The translations under genes were made by a program, and so were the position numbers. Below the pieces are notes generated by a model. The model saw nothing but the letters and a program-made list of their open reading frames with translations. It was not told where the DNA came from and made no database searches. Positions 45,420-60,000 of a stretch of 64,000 nucleotides of DNA are shown piece by piece (position 1 is the stretch's first letter; each line of letters starts with the position of its first letter). The stretch lies in contig CM059582.1 of assembly GCA_030407085.1 (NCBI GenBank), positions 85,219,501-85,283,500 on the forward strand, in the 5' to 3' direction. The stretch is from Trichopria drosophilae. Lineage: Eukaryota > Arthropoda > Insecta > Hymenoptera > Diapriidae.

Positions 45420-48249
45420 AATATATAAATAACGTAGTTTTCAACGTTAACTGCTCAAAACTCCAAAATGTTTCAAGTCACGCAAATTTAAAAAAAAATC
45501 ATAACTCGAACAAAAAACCGTGAGAGTTTCCAAGAGCGATTTTAAAGGTCTTGAGTTGTAGTATGTCCAGAAAAATTGGCAATCACCACACACATTTTTC
45601 TAACCTTGTCGCAGAATTGAAAGTTAGAAAAAAATGGCTAAATTCAACATTTAAATTATTTCTGTACTTCAAGACATGCCATATGAGTTTTTCGATATCT
45701 TAAAAGATTTCGGAGATCCGACACATTTTTTGACGAGCTCGATAATTCATAGCGTTCACGAAATTTTTGCCGGTAGTGTATGAATCAATAATAAGGAATT
45801 AGAGAATACTGGCACTGTAGTGATATATGAAGTTTACTGTTTATTTGATACAGAATAGTCATTACACAGCGTTCTTCAGTGAGTATTGCGCAATTTCAGG
45901 ACTAGCGGTGATTGGTTAATATGCGAACTATTATGAAATGTATATCGAATTCGTAAATTCGTGAGATTTGTTAGATAGTAGTCGGTATTTTGCGGACTAC
46001 ACATATTGTCAGGTCAGCAGAAGCTACTATAACATTTATTTTTAAATGTCATGAAAATGATCAATTCCTATGTGACTATCTTTATTATAAACTCTGAAGA
46101 ACTGGCCCGTTGAGCGACTCAGTTACGTATTATTATATGTGTAGACAGACGTATTGTGCTTATTCTGCATACCTTCTTTTCGTAGTATAATATACATAAT
46201 AACCTAGGGAATGGTAATTTTGCGGACATTTTCAAACAAAGATAAAAATACTGGTTCCGGTGTAATATCGTCTAAATAGGCACGCGTGCACGGGGAGGCT
46301 GCACCCTCGGAGTCCCTCTCCTCAAAATGAACGTAAACTAATCTAGACAGAACCCTGACTATTTCCCTGAGATACGAAAAACCTGCCTAGGTGGTACTCC
46401 CTAATAATTATCGCTGCGGGTACGCGAAATTACCGTCATATGTACAACTAGGTCCGCGAAATAACTAGAAACATTTTTTCTTTTCGCGGACGGTAAGCGA
46501 AATGACCGATGTATAGAAAATATTGTCCGCGAAATGACCAAAAAGAATATATGAATTATGAGGAAGTTGTTGCACGTACATTATACGTAAGTGTTTTTAT
46601 AATGAGCTTCTTGCATACTTACGTATGTTTATAAAATTAGTGCAATAGTGCATGTTGCACGAGGTACTGGAAATATTGCAGATTAATGTGTATTCAGAAA
46701 CTAATTGATTTGTTCCAGAAAAGATAACCGTAATTTACCCGTTGTGATAAATGTTCGTAACTTTAACCTCATGAATGAAATAAGTCGATAAGTATATGTA
46801 GTGGCACCACAAATAGTGAAAAACCATCGACCGCTTTTCCGCTCGCATTATTGTATACGTCTCATGAATGTGTTGAAGCGCCCGTATCTGCGCTGGTTTG
46901 ATTGTTTTTCAAAATTTTCGCGATCGTGGCGAGTAAACAGATTTGAGATTTCTATAAACGCGCAAGATTGAAGTCCGTCAATGCACCTGATTCATCACCT
47001 ACGGTTCCAGTTTCTGATGCTAACCTGCATCTTGTTCACTCCCACCGTTTCAACAACTCCGACCAATGGATGTTTCGTCATTCCTGCTCCATCCGTTGCT
47101 CACCTTTACTGTTCCCACTTTGACCGGGGTTTCTGCTCCGATGGACTCTTCGCTAATTTTTTAATTGTGAATTTGATTAAGATGGGTGCATGGTATCTAC
47201 ACAATAATTGCCAGGTCATATAATTTGTCCACTCCCAATTGTGCTTTTCCCGTCCCTCCAAAACTTTTTATCACTGAGATCATCAATTTAATTGTATTTT
47301 CAATCGTGAATTTATTTAATTTCTAATCTTCTTATTCCGGCCAGTCTCAACTTTTTTTTAAAATAAAACCGATTGTAACAATTTCCTGCTTTGATTTAAA
47401 ACAATTTCAAATAAAATATGTCATTAAAAATTTTATTTTAATTTTATGAACATAGTGATTGATCACATTATTTTGTATTCTGGATATACATCCAAAAGAT
47501 TTTTTTTAGCAACCTTGGCTGATGCCTCAATGTTTGTCTGTTATTTTTGTGTTATCTCCGGTATGTTTTCGGCACGGGTTGATGGAATTTATTTTTGCAG
47601 CAACCTTAGCAGAAGTGCCAGAAGGGTTGGTTGGCATATTTTTTTAGTCAACCGGATGAATATGGCTTAGGTGAATGATTGGAATTTTCCGATTTCTTTT
47701 AGTAATCTTGGCCAGTATGCCTGTAGCTCAGTCATTAAATCATGATGTCAACAGTCAACACTGTAATTGTGAACTGAACATCCATTCAACGCTGCAGGTA
47801 GACGTTACGTGAAATAAGAGCTAAGAATATAAAAAAAAGTATTCTCAAATCCTGACCTCAAAGCGACTGTTCTGCACTGGGATAGAAAAATAAACTGCAT
47901 CGGCAAGATTGAACAATTATTAGCCATTCCACAATTCGAAGATGGAGGAGGAAAGTGTGAAGCACAAGGCATATACGAAGTAGTTGATGATTGGGGACTT
48001 ATTGGAAATAATGAAGGCTCTGTGCCACGGTGATATAACGCCGTCCAATTTGGGACATGACAAAGGTGCCGCCACATTGATGGAACTAATGTTAGAGAAG
48101 AAACTGCTGTTTACCATGCCGACGTGACATATGCGAACTCATTTTGAGGAGTGTTTTCGATGAGAAAATGGCTGCCACTTGTGGTCCAAATATACCTCTC
48201 TTTAAGAAGTTTCAAGGTTCCTGGACGAGCTTGGATGAAACAAAAATTT
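45420..48249. other. Non-coding AT-rich DNA with short Rep-like motifs
   Basis: No supported gene. The motif GTCCGCGAAAT(G/A)AC recurs loosely at 46452, 46490-46506 and 46530, and the string TTTGCGGAC at 45992 and 46211, hinting at an old repeat. Frames at 46981-47223 (80 codons, ATG, hydrophobic start) and 47446-47670 show no recognisable family. The region 47805-48120 has a short minus frame without motifs. Confidence 0.5.
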
Positions 48250-51200
48250 GCAGTTTGGTCAGTTTAGACGTTTTTATCTTTGCAATTTTTGGATATAAAA
48301 AACCTTTTCCGAGTTATTCGCACGTGTCTTTAATCTTTTTTCTGCGTTTTCTGGATTACAAACATTTTTCTTTAAATATAAAGAGAGCGAGTGGAGATAT
48401 GCAAAAATATCAAGAGATAAAAAATGCTTATGTCCGCGAGATCTACAAAATGTTAAGAGAAAATTGCAAAAATGTGCAGATTGGTCAATTTTTCAATTAT
48501 TTCCGCGAATGTTACCCTTTCCACTACAAAATTATATGCATCATTTTTAGAAATAAAAAGGAAGATGTTTTTATCCTTTGCAATTTTTGGATATAAACAA
48601 CCCTTTCCGAGTTATTCGCATGTGCCTTTAATTTTTTCCTTTGTTTTCTGGATTACAACCCCTTTTTCCTTAAATATAAGGAGAGCGAGTGGAGATACGC
48701 AAAAATATCAAGAGATAAAAAATGCTTATGTCGACGAAATCTACACCAATATTGAGAGAAATTTGCAAAAATGTGCAGATTGGTCAATTTTGGAATTAAT
48801 CCCGCGAATAATATCCTTTAGACTTCCAAAATATATCCATCATTTTTAGAAATAAAAAGGAAGATGTTTTTGTCCTTTTTTCTTAAATATAAGGAGAGCG
48901 AGTGGAGATACGCAAAAATATCAAGAGATAAAAAACTCTTATGTCGGCGAAATCTACACAAATATTGAGAGAAATTGGGAAAAATGTGCAGATTGGTCAA
49001 TTTTGCAATTATTTCCGCGAATGTTACTCTTTCAACTTCCAAAATATATGCATCATTTTTAGAAATAAAAAGGAAGATGTTTTTATCCTTTGCAATTTTT
49101 GGATATAAACAACCCTTTCCGAGTTATTCGCATGTGACTTTAATTTTTTTCCCGCGTTTTCTGGATTACAAACACTTTTTTCTTAAATATAAGGAGAGCG
49201 AGTGGAGATACGCAAAAATATCAAGAGATAAAAAACTCTTATGTCGACGAAATCTACATAAGCAATAAGAGAAATTTGCAAAAATGTGCAGATTGGTCAA
49301 TTTTGCAATTATTTCCGCGAATGTTACCCTTTCCACTACAAAATATATGCATCATTTTTAGAAATAAAAAGGAAGATGTTTTTATCCTTTGCAATTTTTG
49401 GATATAAGCAACCGTTTCCGAGATATTCGCATGTGTCTTTAATTTTTTCCTTTGTTTTCTGGATTACAACCCATTTTTCCTTAAATATCAGGAGAGCGAG
49501 TGGAGATACGCAAAAATATCAAGAGATAAAAAATGCTTATGTCGACGAAATCTACACAAATATTGAAAGAAATTTGCAAAAATGTGCAGATTGGTCAATT
49601 TTGCAATTATTTCCGCGAATGTTACTCTTTCAACTTCCAAAATATATGCATCATTTTTAGAAATAATAAGGAAGATGTTTTTATCCTTTGCAATTTTTGG
49701 ATATAAGCAACCCTTTCCGAGTTATTCGCATGTGACTTTAATTTTGTTCCCGCGTTTTCTGGATTACAAACACTTTTTTCTTAAATATAAGGAGAGCGAG
49801 TGGAGATACGCAAAAATATCAAGAGATAAAAAACTCTTATGTCGACAAGATCTACATAAATAATAAGAGAAATTTGCAAAAATGTGCAGATTGGTCAATT
49901 TTTCAATTATTTCCGCGAATGTTGCCCTTTCCACTACAAAATTATATGCATCTTTTATAGAAATAAAAAGGAAGATGTTTTTATGCTTTGCAATTTTTGG
50001 ATATAAACAACCGTTTCCGAGTTATTCGCATGTGACTTTAATTTTGTCATTTGTTTTCTGGATTACAAACAATTTTTCCTTAAATATCAGGAGAGCGAAT
50101 GGAGATACGCAATAATATCAAGAGATAAAAAATGCTTATGTCGTCGAAATCTACACCAATATTGAGAGAAATTTGCAAAAATGTGCAGATTGGTCAATTT
50201 TGGAATTATTCCCGCGAATAATATCTTTTAGACTTCCAAAATATATGCATCATTTTTAGAAATAAAAAGGAAGATGTTTTTATCCTTTGCAATTTTTGGA
50301 TATAAACAACCGTTTCCGAGATATTCGCATGTGTCTTTAATTTTTTACTTTGTTTTCTGGATTACAACCCCTTTTTCCTTAACTATAAGGAGAGCGAGTG
50401 GAGATACGCAAAAATATCAAGAGATAAAAAATGCTTATGTCGACGAAATCTACACAAATATTGAGAGAAATTTGCAAAAATGTGCAGATTGGTCAATTTT
50501 GCAATTATTTCCGCGAATGTTACTCTTTCAACTTCCAAAATATATGCATCATTTTTAGAAATAAAAAGGAAGATGTTTTTATCCTCTGCAATTTTTGGAT
50601 ATAAACAACCCTTTCCGAGTTATTCGCATGTGACTTTAATTTTGTCATTTGTTTTCTGGATTACAAACAATTTTTCCTTAAATTTCAGGAGAGCGAATGG
50701 AGATACGCAATAATATCAAGAGATAAAAAATGCTTATGTCGACGAAATCTACACCAATATTGAGAGAAATTTGCAAAAATGTGCAGATTGGTCAATTTTG
50801 GAATTATTCCCGCGAATAATATCTTTTAGACTTCCAAAATATATGCATCATTTTTAGAAATAAAAAGGAAGATGTTTTTATCCTTTGCAATTTTTGGATA
50901 TAAACAACCCTTTCCGAGTTATTCGCATGTGACTTTAATTTTGTTCCCGCGTTTTCTGGATTACAAACACTTTTTTCTTAAATATAAGGAGAGCGAGTGG
51001 AGATACGCAAAAATATCAAGAGATAAAAAACTCTTATGTCGACAAGATCTACATAAATAATAAGAGAAATTTGCAAAAATGTGCAGATTGGTCAATTTTT
51101 CAATTATTTCCGCGAATGTTGCCCTTTCCACTACAAAATTATATGCATCTTTTATAGAAATAAAAAGGAAGATGTTTTTATGCTTTGCAATTTTTGGATA

Positions 51201-54200
51201 TAAACAACCGTTTCCGAGTTATTCGCATGTGACTTTAATTTTGTCATTTGTTTTCTGGATTACAAACAATTTTTCCTTAAATATCAGGAGAGCGAATGGA
51301 GATACGCAATAATATCAAGAGATAAAAAATGCTTATGTCGTCGAAATCTACACCAATATTGAGAGAAATTTGCAAAAATGTGCAGATTGGTCAATTTTGC
51401 AATTATTCCCGCGAATAATATCCTTTAGACTTCTAAAATATATGCATCATTTTTAGAAATAAAAAGGAAGATGTTTTTATCCTTTGCAATTTTTGGATAT
51501 AAACAACCGTTTCCGAGATATTCGCATGTGTCTTTAATTTTTTACTTTGTTTTCTGGATTACAACCCCTTTTTCCTTAACTATAAGGAGAGCGAGTGGAG
51601 ATACGCAAAAATATCAAGAGATAAAAAATGCTTATGTCGACGAAATCTACACAAATATTGAGAGAAATTTGCAAAAATGTGCAGATTGGTCAATTTTGCA
51701 AATATTTCCGCGAATGTTACTCTTTCAGCTTCCAAAATATATGCATCATTTTTAGAAATAAAAAGGAAGATGTTTTTATCCTTTTCAATTTTTGGATATA
51801 AACAACCCTTTCCGAGTTATTCGCATGTGACTTTAATTTTGTTCCCGCGTTTTCTGGATTACAAACACTTTTTTCTTAAATATAAGGAGAGCGAGTGGAG
51901 ATACGCAAAAATATCAAGAGATAAAAAACTCTTATGTCGACGAGATCTACATAAATAACAAGAGAAATTTGCAAAAATGTGCAGATTGGTCAATTTTTCA
52001 ATTATTTCCGCGAATGTTACCCTTTCCACTACAAAATTATATGCATCATTTATAGAAATAAAAAGGAAGATGTTTTTATGCTTTGCAATTTTTGGATATA
52101 AACAACCGTTTCCGAGATATTCGCATGGGTCTTTAATTTTTTCCTTTGTTTTCTGGATTACAACCCCTTTTTCCTTAACTATCAGGAGAGCGAGTGAAGA
52201 TACGCAAAAATATCAAGAGATAAAAAACTCTTATGTCGACGAGATCTACACAATTATTGAGAGATATTTGCAAAAATGTGCAGATTGGTCAATTTTGCAA
52301 TTATTCCTGCGAATATTTCCCTTTAGACTTTGAAAATATATGCATCATTTTCAGAATTAAAAAGGAAGATGTTTTTATCCTTTGCAATTTTTGGATATAA
52401 ACAACCCTTTCCGAGTTATTCGCAAGTGATTTAATTTTTTCCCCGCGTTTTCTGGATTACAAACAATTTTTTCTTAAATATAAGGAGCGCGAGTGGAGAT
52501 ACGGAAAAATATTAAGAGATAAAAGTTGCTTATCTCGACGAGATCTACACAATTATTGAGAGAAATTTGCAGAAATGGGCAGATTGGTCAATTTTGCAAT
52601 TATTTCGGCGAGTGTTACTCTTTCAACTTCCAAAATATATGCATCATTTTTAGAAATAAAAAGGAAGATGTTTTTATCCTCTGCAATTTTTGGATATAAA
52701 CAACCCTTTCCGAGTTATTCGCATGTGACTTTAATTTTGTCATTTGTTTTCTGGATTACAAACAATTTTTCCTTAAATTTCAGGAGAGCGAATGGAGATA
52801 CGCAATAATATCAAGAGATAAAAAATGCTTATGTCGACGAAATCTACACCAATATTGAGAGAAATTTGCAAAAATGTGCAGATTGGTCAATTTTGGAATT
52901 ATTCCCGCGAATAATATCTTTTAGACTTCCAAAATATATGCATCATTTTTAGAAATAAAAAGGAAGATGTTTTTATCCTTTGCAATTTTTGGATATAAAC
53001 AACCCTTTCCGAGTTATTCGCATGTGACTTTAATTTTGTTCCCGCGTTTTCTGGATTACAAACACTTTTTTCTTAAATATAAGGAGAGCGAGTGGAGATA
53101 CGCAAAAATATCAAGAGATAAAAAACTCTTATGTCGACAAGATCTACATAAATAATAAGAGAAATTTGCAAAAATGTGCAGATTGGTCAATTTTTCAATT
53201 ATTTCCGCGAATGTTGCCCTTTCCACTACAAAATTATATGCATCTTTTATAGAAATAAAAAGGAAGATGTTTTTATGCTTTGCAATTTTTGGATATAAAC
53301 AACCGTTTCCGAGTTATTCGCATGTGACTTTAATTTTGTCATTTGTTTTCTGGATTACAAACAATTTTTCCTTAAATATCAGGAGAGCGAATGGAGATAC
53401 GCAATAATATCAAGAGATAAAAAATGCTTATGTCGTCGAAATCTACACCAATATTGAGAGAAATTTGCAAAAATGTGCAGATTGGTCAATTTTGCAATTA
53501 TTCCCGCGAATAATATCCTTTAGACTTCTAAAATATATGCATCATTTTTAGAAATAAAAAGGAAGATGTTTTTATCCTTTGCAATTTTTGGATATAAACA
53601 ACCGTTTCCGAGATATTCGCATGTGTCTTTAATTTTTTACTTTGTTTTCTGGATTACAACCCCTTTTTCCTTAACTATAAGGAGAGCGAGTGGAGATACG
53701 CAAAAATATCAAGAGATAAAAAATGCTTATGTCGACGAAATCTACACAATTATTGAGAGAAATTTGCAGAAATGGGCAGATTGGTCAATTTTGCAATTAT
53801 TTCGGCGAATGTTACTCTTTCAACTTCCAAAATATATGCATCATTTTTAGAAATAAAAAGGAAGATGTTTTTATCCTCTGCAATTTTTGGATATATACAA
53901 CCCTTTCCGAGTTATTCGCATGTGACTTTAATTTTTTTCCTTTGTTTTCTGGATTACAAACACTTTTTCCTTAAATATAAGGAGAGCGAGTGGAGATACG
54001 CAAAATTATCAAGAGATAAAAAATGCTTATGTCGACGAAATCTACACAAATATTGACAGAAATTTGCAAAATGTGCAGATTGTTCAATTTTGGAATTATT
54101 CCCGCGAATAATATCTTTTAGACTTCCAAAATATATGCATCATTTTTAGAAAGAAAAAGGAAGATGTTTTTATTCTTTGCAATTTTTGGATATAAACAAC

Positions 54201-56541
54201 CCTTTCCGAGTTATTCGCATGTGACTTTAATTTTGTTCCCGCGTTTTCTGGATTACAAACACTTTTTTCTTAAATATAAGGAGAGCGAGTTGAGATACGC
54301 AAAAATATCAAGAGATAAAAAACTCTTATGTCGACGAGATCTACGCAATTATTGAGAGATATTTGCAAAAATGTGCAGATTGGTCAATTTTGCAATTATT
54401 TCCGCGAATGTTACCCTTTCCACTACAAAATTATATGCATCATTTTTAGAAATAAAAAGGAAGATGTTTTTATCCTTTGCAATTTTTGGATATAAACAAC
54501 CCTTTCCGAGTTATTCGCATGTGACTTTAATTTTGTTCCCGCGTTTTCTGGATTACAAACACTTTTTTCTTAAATATAAGGAGAGCGAGTGGAGATACGC
54601 AAAAATATCAAGAGATAAAAAATGCTTATGTCGGCGAAATCTACACAAATATTGAGAGAAATTTGCAAAAATGTGCAGATTGGTCAATTTTGCAATTATT
54701 TCCGCGAATGTTACTCTTTCAACTTCCAAAATATATGCATCATTTTTAGAAATAAAAAGGAAGATGTTTTTATCCTTTGCAATTTTTGGATATAAACAAC
54801 CGTTTCCGAGATATTCGCATGTGTCTTTAATTTTTTCCTTTGTTTTCTGGATTACAAACACTTTTTCCTTAAATATAAGGAGAGCGAGTGGAGATACGCA
54901 AAAATATCAAGAGATAAAAAATGCTTATGTCGACGAAATCTACACAAATATTGAGAGAAATTTGCAAAAATGTGCAGATTGGTCAATTTTGCAATTATTT
55001 CCGCGAATGTTACTCTTTCAACTTCCAAAATATATGCATCATTTTAAGAAATAAAAAGGAAGATGTTTTTATCCTTTGCAATTTTTGGATATAAACAACC
55101 CTTTCCGAGTTATTCGCATGTGACTTTAATTTTGTTCCCGCGTTTTCTGGATTACAAACACTTTTTTCTTAAATATAAGGAGAGCGAGTGGAGATACGCA
55201 AAAATATCAAGAGATAAAAAACTCTTAGGTCGACGAGATCTACATAAGTAATAAGAGAAATTTGCAAAAATGTGCAGATTGGTCAATTTTTCAATTATTT
55301 CCGCGAATGTTACCCTTTCCACTACAAAATTATATGCATCATTTATAGAAATAAAAAGGAAGATGTTTTTATGCTTTGCAATTTTTGGATATAAACAACC
55401 GCTTCCGAGATATTCGCATGTGTCTTTAATTTTTTCCTTTGTTTTCTGGATTACAAACACTTTTTTCTTAAATATAAGGAGAGCGAGTGGAGATACGCAA
55501 AAATATCAAGAGATAAAAAACTCTTAGGTCGACGAGATCTACATAAGTAATAAGAGAAATTTGCAAAAATGTGCAGATTGGTCAATTTTGCAATTATTCC
55601 TGCGAATATTTCCCTTTAGACTTTGAAAATATATGCATCATTTTCAGAATTAAAAAGGAAGATGTTTTTATCCTTTGCAATTTTTGGATATAAACAACCC
55701 TTTCCGAGTTATTCGCAAGTGACTAATTTTTTCCCCGCGTTTTCTGGATTACAAACACTTTTTTCTTAAATATAAGGAGCGCGTGTGGAGATACGGAAAA
55801 ATATCAAGAGATAAAAGTTGCTTATCTCGACGAGATCTACACAATTATTGAGAGAAATTTGCAGAAATGGGCAGATTGGTCAATTTTGCAATTATTTCGG
55901 CGAATGTTACTCTTTCCACTACAAAATTATATGCATCATTTATAGAAATAAAAAGGAAGACGTTTTTATCTTTGCAATTTTTGGATATAAAAAACCTTTT
56001 CCGAGTTATTCGCACGTGTCTTTAATCTTTTTTCTGCGTTTTCTGGATTACAAACAATTTTTCCTTAAATTTCAGGAGAGCGAATGGAGATACGCAATAA
56101 TATCAAGAGATAAAAAATGCTTATGTCGACGAAATCTACACCAATATTGAGAGAAATTTGCAAAAATGTGCAGATTGGTCAATTTTGGAATTATTCCCGC
56201 GAATAATATCTTTTAGACTTCCAAAATATATGCATCATTTTTAGAAATAAAAAGGAAGATGTTTTTATCCTTTGCAATTTTTGGATATAAACAACCCTTT
56301 CCGAGTTATTCGCATGTGACTTTAATTTTGTTCCCGCGTTTTCTGGATTACAAACACTTTTTTCTTAAATATAAGGAGAGCGAGTGGAGATACGCAAAAA
56401 TATCAAGAGATAAAAAACTCTTATGTCGACAAGATCTACATAAATAATAAGAGAAATTTGCAAAAATGTGCAGATTGGTCAATTTTTCAATTATTTCCGC
56501 GAATGTTGCCCTTTCCACTACAAAATTATATGCATCTTTTA
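48250..56541 (+). repeat. Satellite A: ~299-bp monomers, about 28 copies, higher-order structure
   Basis: The landmark AAATAAAAAGGAAGATG recurs at 48551, 48850, 49062, 49362, 49961, 50260, 50558 and so on, a period of 299-300. One monomer (48850-49062) has lost about 87 bases. Offsets of 1197 bp (4 monomers: 49882 to 51079, 50274 to 51471) and 2095 bp (7 monomers: 50872 to 52967, 51079 to 53174, 51471 to 53566) join near-identical blocks. Each monomer leaves an open frame of 60-125 codons; these are not genes. The first copy (48269) is most like one near the far end (55970). Confidence 0.95.
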
Positions 56542-56545
56542 TCCC

Positions 56546-57041
56546 ACCCCCCCCCCCCCCCACCCCCCCCCCCCCCCACCCCCCCCCCCCCCCACCCCCC
56601 CCCCCCCCCACCCCCCCCCCCCCCCACCCCCCCCCCCCCCCACCCCCCCCCCCCCCCACCCCCCCCCCCCCCCACCCCCCCCCCCCCCCACCCCCCCCCC
56701 CCCCCACCCCCCCCCCCCCCCACCCCCCCCCCCCCCCACCCCCCCCCCCCCCCACCCCCCCCCCCCCCCACCCCCCCCCCCCCCCACCCCCCCCCCCCCC
56801 CACCCCCCCCCCCCCCCACCCCCCCCCCCCCCCACCCCCCCCCCCCCCCACCCCCCCCCCCCCCCACCCCCCCCCCCCCCCACCCCCCCCCCCCCCCACC
56901 CCCCCCCCCCCCCACCCCCCCCCCCCCCCACCCCCCCCCCCCCCCACCCCCCCCCCCCCCCACCCCCCCCCCCCCCCACCCCCCCCCCCCCCCACCCCCC
57001 CCCCCCCCCACCCCCCCCCCCCCCCACCCCCCCCCCCCCCC
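56546..57041. repeat. Perfect 16-bp minisatellite, one A plus fifteen C, 31 copies
   Basis: A falls at 56546 and every 16 bases to 57042 with only C between, without a single variant in 496 bases. The other strand is fifteen G then T. It starts four bases after satellite A is cut (ATGCATCTTTTA then TCCC) and ends where satellite B begins (AAGGGCTCTCG). Proline- or glycine-rich frames across it are artefacts. Confidence 0.95.
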
Positions 57042-57042
57042 A

Positions 57043-60000
57043 AGGGCTCTCGAAATAGCCCACATTCAAAAAAATTTAAACTAGATTTTAAAAAAAAAAG
57101 GGGTGTTTGCCAGCTTAACGTTAAGCCAGCAGAACATTCTATCAAGGACAGCCGGAAATTAAAAAGTAAGCACACAGGAATTAAGGGCTCATTAAGGGCT
57201 CTCCAAATAGCCCACATTCAAAAAAATTTATACTGGATTTAAAAAAAAAGGTGGTGTTTGCCAGCTTAACGTTAAGCCAGCAGAACATTCTATCAACCAC
57301 AGCCGAAAATTAAAAAGAAAGCACACAGGAATTAAGGGCTCATTAAGGGTACTGGAAATAGCCCACATTCAAAAAAATTTATACTGGATTTTTAAAAAAA
57401 AAGGGGTGTTTGCCAGCTCAACGTTATGCCAGCAGAACACTCCATCAACGACAGCCGAAAATTAAAAAGAAAGCACGCAGGAATTAAGGGCTCATTAAGG
57501 GCTCTCGAAATAACCCACATTCAAAAAAATTTATACTGGATTTTTAAAAAAAAAATAGGGGTGTTTGCCAGCTTAACGTTAAGCCAGCAGAACACTCTAT
57601 CAACGCCAGCCGAAAATTAAAAAGCAAGCACGCAGGAATTAAGGGCTCATTAAGGGCTCTCGAAATAACCCACATTCAAAAAAATTTATACTGGATTTAA
57701 AAAAAAAGGGGGGGTTTGCCAGCTTAACGTTAAGCCAGCAGAACATTCTATCAACCACAGCCGGAAATTAAAAAGTAAGCACACAGGAATTAAGGGCTCA
57801 TTAAGGGTACTGGAAATAGCCCACATTCAAAAAAATTTATACTGGATTTAAAAAAAAAAACAGGGGTTTTTGTCAGTTTAACGTTAAGCCAGCAGAACAC
57901 TCTTATCAACGACAGCCGAAATTTAAAAAGTAAGCATACAGGAATTAAGGGCTCATTAAGGGCTCTCGAAATAGCCCACATTCAAAAAAATTTATACTGG
58001 ATTTAAAAAAAAAAAAGGGGTTTTGTTCAGTTAACATTAAAACAACAGAACACTTCATCAACGACAGCCGAAAATTAAAAAGAAAGCACACAGGAATTAA
58101 GGGCTCATTAAGGGTACTGGAAATAGCCCACATTCAAAAAAATTTATACTGGATTTAAAAAAAAAACAGGGGTTTTTGTCAGTTTAACGTTAAGCCAGCA
58201 GAACACTCTTATCAACGACAGCCGAAATTTAAAAAGTAAGCATACAGGAATTAAGGGCTCATTAAGGGCTCTCGAAATAGCCCACATTCAAAAAAATTTA
58301 TACTGGATTTTTAAAAAAAAAGGGGTGTTTGCCAGCTCAACGTTAAGCCAGCAGAACACTCCATCAACGACAGCCGAAAATTAAAAAGAAAGCACGCAGG
58401 AATTAAGGGCTCATTAAGGGCTCTCGAAATAACCCACATTCAAAAAAATTTATACTGGATTTTTAAAAAAAATAGGGGTGTTTGCCAGCTTAACGTTAAG
58501 CCAGCAGAACACTCTATCAACGATAGCCGGGAATTAAAAAGTAAGCATACAGGAATTAAGGGCTCATTAAGGGCTCTCGAAATAGCCCACATTCAACAAA
58601 ATTTATACTGGATTTTTAAAAAAACAGGGGTTTTTGTCAGCTTAACGTTAAACCAGCAGAACATTCTATCAACGATAGCCGGGAATTAAAAAGTAAGCAT
58701 ACAGGAATTAAGGGCTCATTAAGGGCTCTCGAAATAGCCCACATTCAAAAAAATTTATACTGGATTTTTAAAAAAACAGGGGGTTTTGTCAGCTTAACGT
58801 TAAACCAGCAGAACACTATATCAACGACAGCTGGAAATTAAAAAGTAAGCACACAGGAATTAAGGGCTCATTAAGGGCTCTCGAAATAGCCCACATTTAA
58901 AAAAATTTATATTGGATTTTTTTAAAAAAGAGGGTGTTTGCTAGCTTAACGTTAAGCCAACAGAACTGGATTTTCAAAAAAATAGGGGTTTTTAACAGTT
59001 TAACGTTAAGCCAGCAGAACACTATATCAACGACAGCTGGAAATTAAAAAGTAAGCACACAAGAATTAAGGGCTCTCGAAATAGCCCACATTTAAAAAAA
59101 TTTATATTGGATTTTTAAAAAAAACAGGGTGTTTGCTAGCTTAACGTTAAGCCAGTCGAACACTCCATCAACGACAGCCGAAAATTAAAAAGAAAGCACA
59201 CAGGAATTAAGGGCTCATTAAGGGTACTGGAAATAGCCCACATTCAAAAAAATTTATACTGGATTTAAAAAAAAAAACAGGGGTTTTTTTCAGTTTAACG
59301 TTAAGCCAGCAGAACACTCTTATCAACGACAGCCGAAATTTAAAAAGTAATCATACAGGAATTAAGGGCTCATTAAGGGCTCTCGAAATGGCCCACATTC
59401 AAAAAAATTTATACTGGATTTTAAAAAAAAAAGGGGTGTTTGCCAGCTTAACGTTAAGCCAGCAGAACATTCTATCAACGATAGCCGGGAATTAAAAAGT
59501 AAGCACACAGGAATTAAGGGCTCATTAAGGGTACTGGAAATAGCCCACATTCAAAAAAATTTATACTGGATTTTTAAAAAAAAAGGGGTGTTTGCCAGCT
59601 CAACGTTATGCCAGCAGAACACTCCATCAACGACAGCCGAAAATTAAAAAGAAAGCACGCAGGAATTAAGGGCTCATTAAGGGCTCTCGAAATAACCCAC
59701 ATTCAAAAAAATTTATACTGGATTTAAAAAAAAAAAATAGGGGTGTTTGCCAGCTTAACGTTAAGCCAGCAGAACACTCTATCAACGCCAGCCGAAAATT
59801 AAAAAGCAAGCACGCAGGAATTAAGGGCTCCTTAAGGGCTCTCGAAATAGCCCACATTCAAAAAAATTTATACTGAATTTAAAAAAAAAGGGGGTGTTTG
59901 CCAGCTTAACGTTAAGCCAGCAGAACATTCTATCAACCACAGCCGGAAATTAAAAAGTAAGCACACAGGAATTAAGGGCTCATTAAGGGCACTGGAAATA

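Noticed and set aside
46981..47223. 80-codon frame with a hydrophobic start, possible secreted peptide
   Set aside because: Weak signal-peptide character only; no mature-peptide pattern, promoter or homologue recognised.
48144..56150. Dozens of 60-150 codon open frames with similar peptides
   Set aside because: They recur once per satellite monomer, overlap in several frames, and follow repeat period rather than coding constraint.
56458..57242. Long proline-rich (plus) and glycine/tryptophan-rich (minus) open frames
   Set aside because: They are translations of the A-C15 minisatellite; any frame across it stays open.
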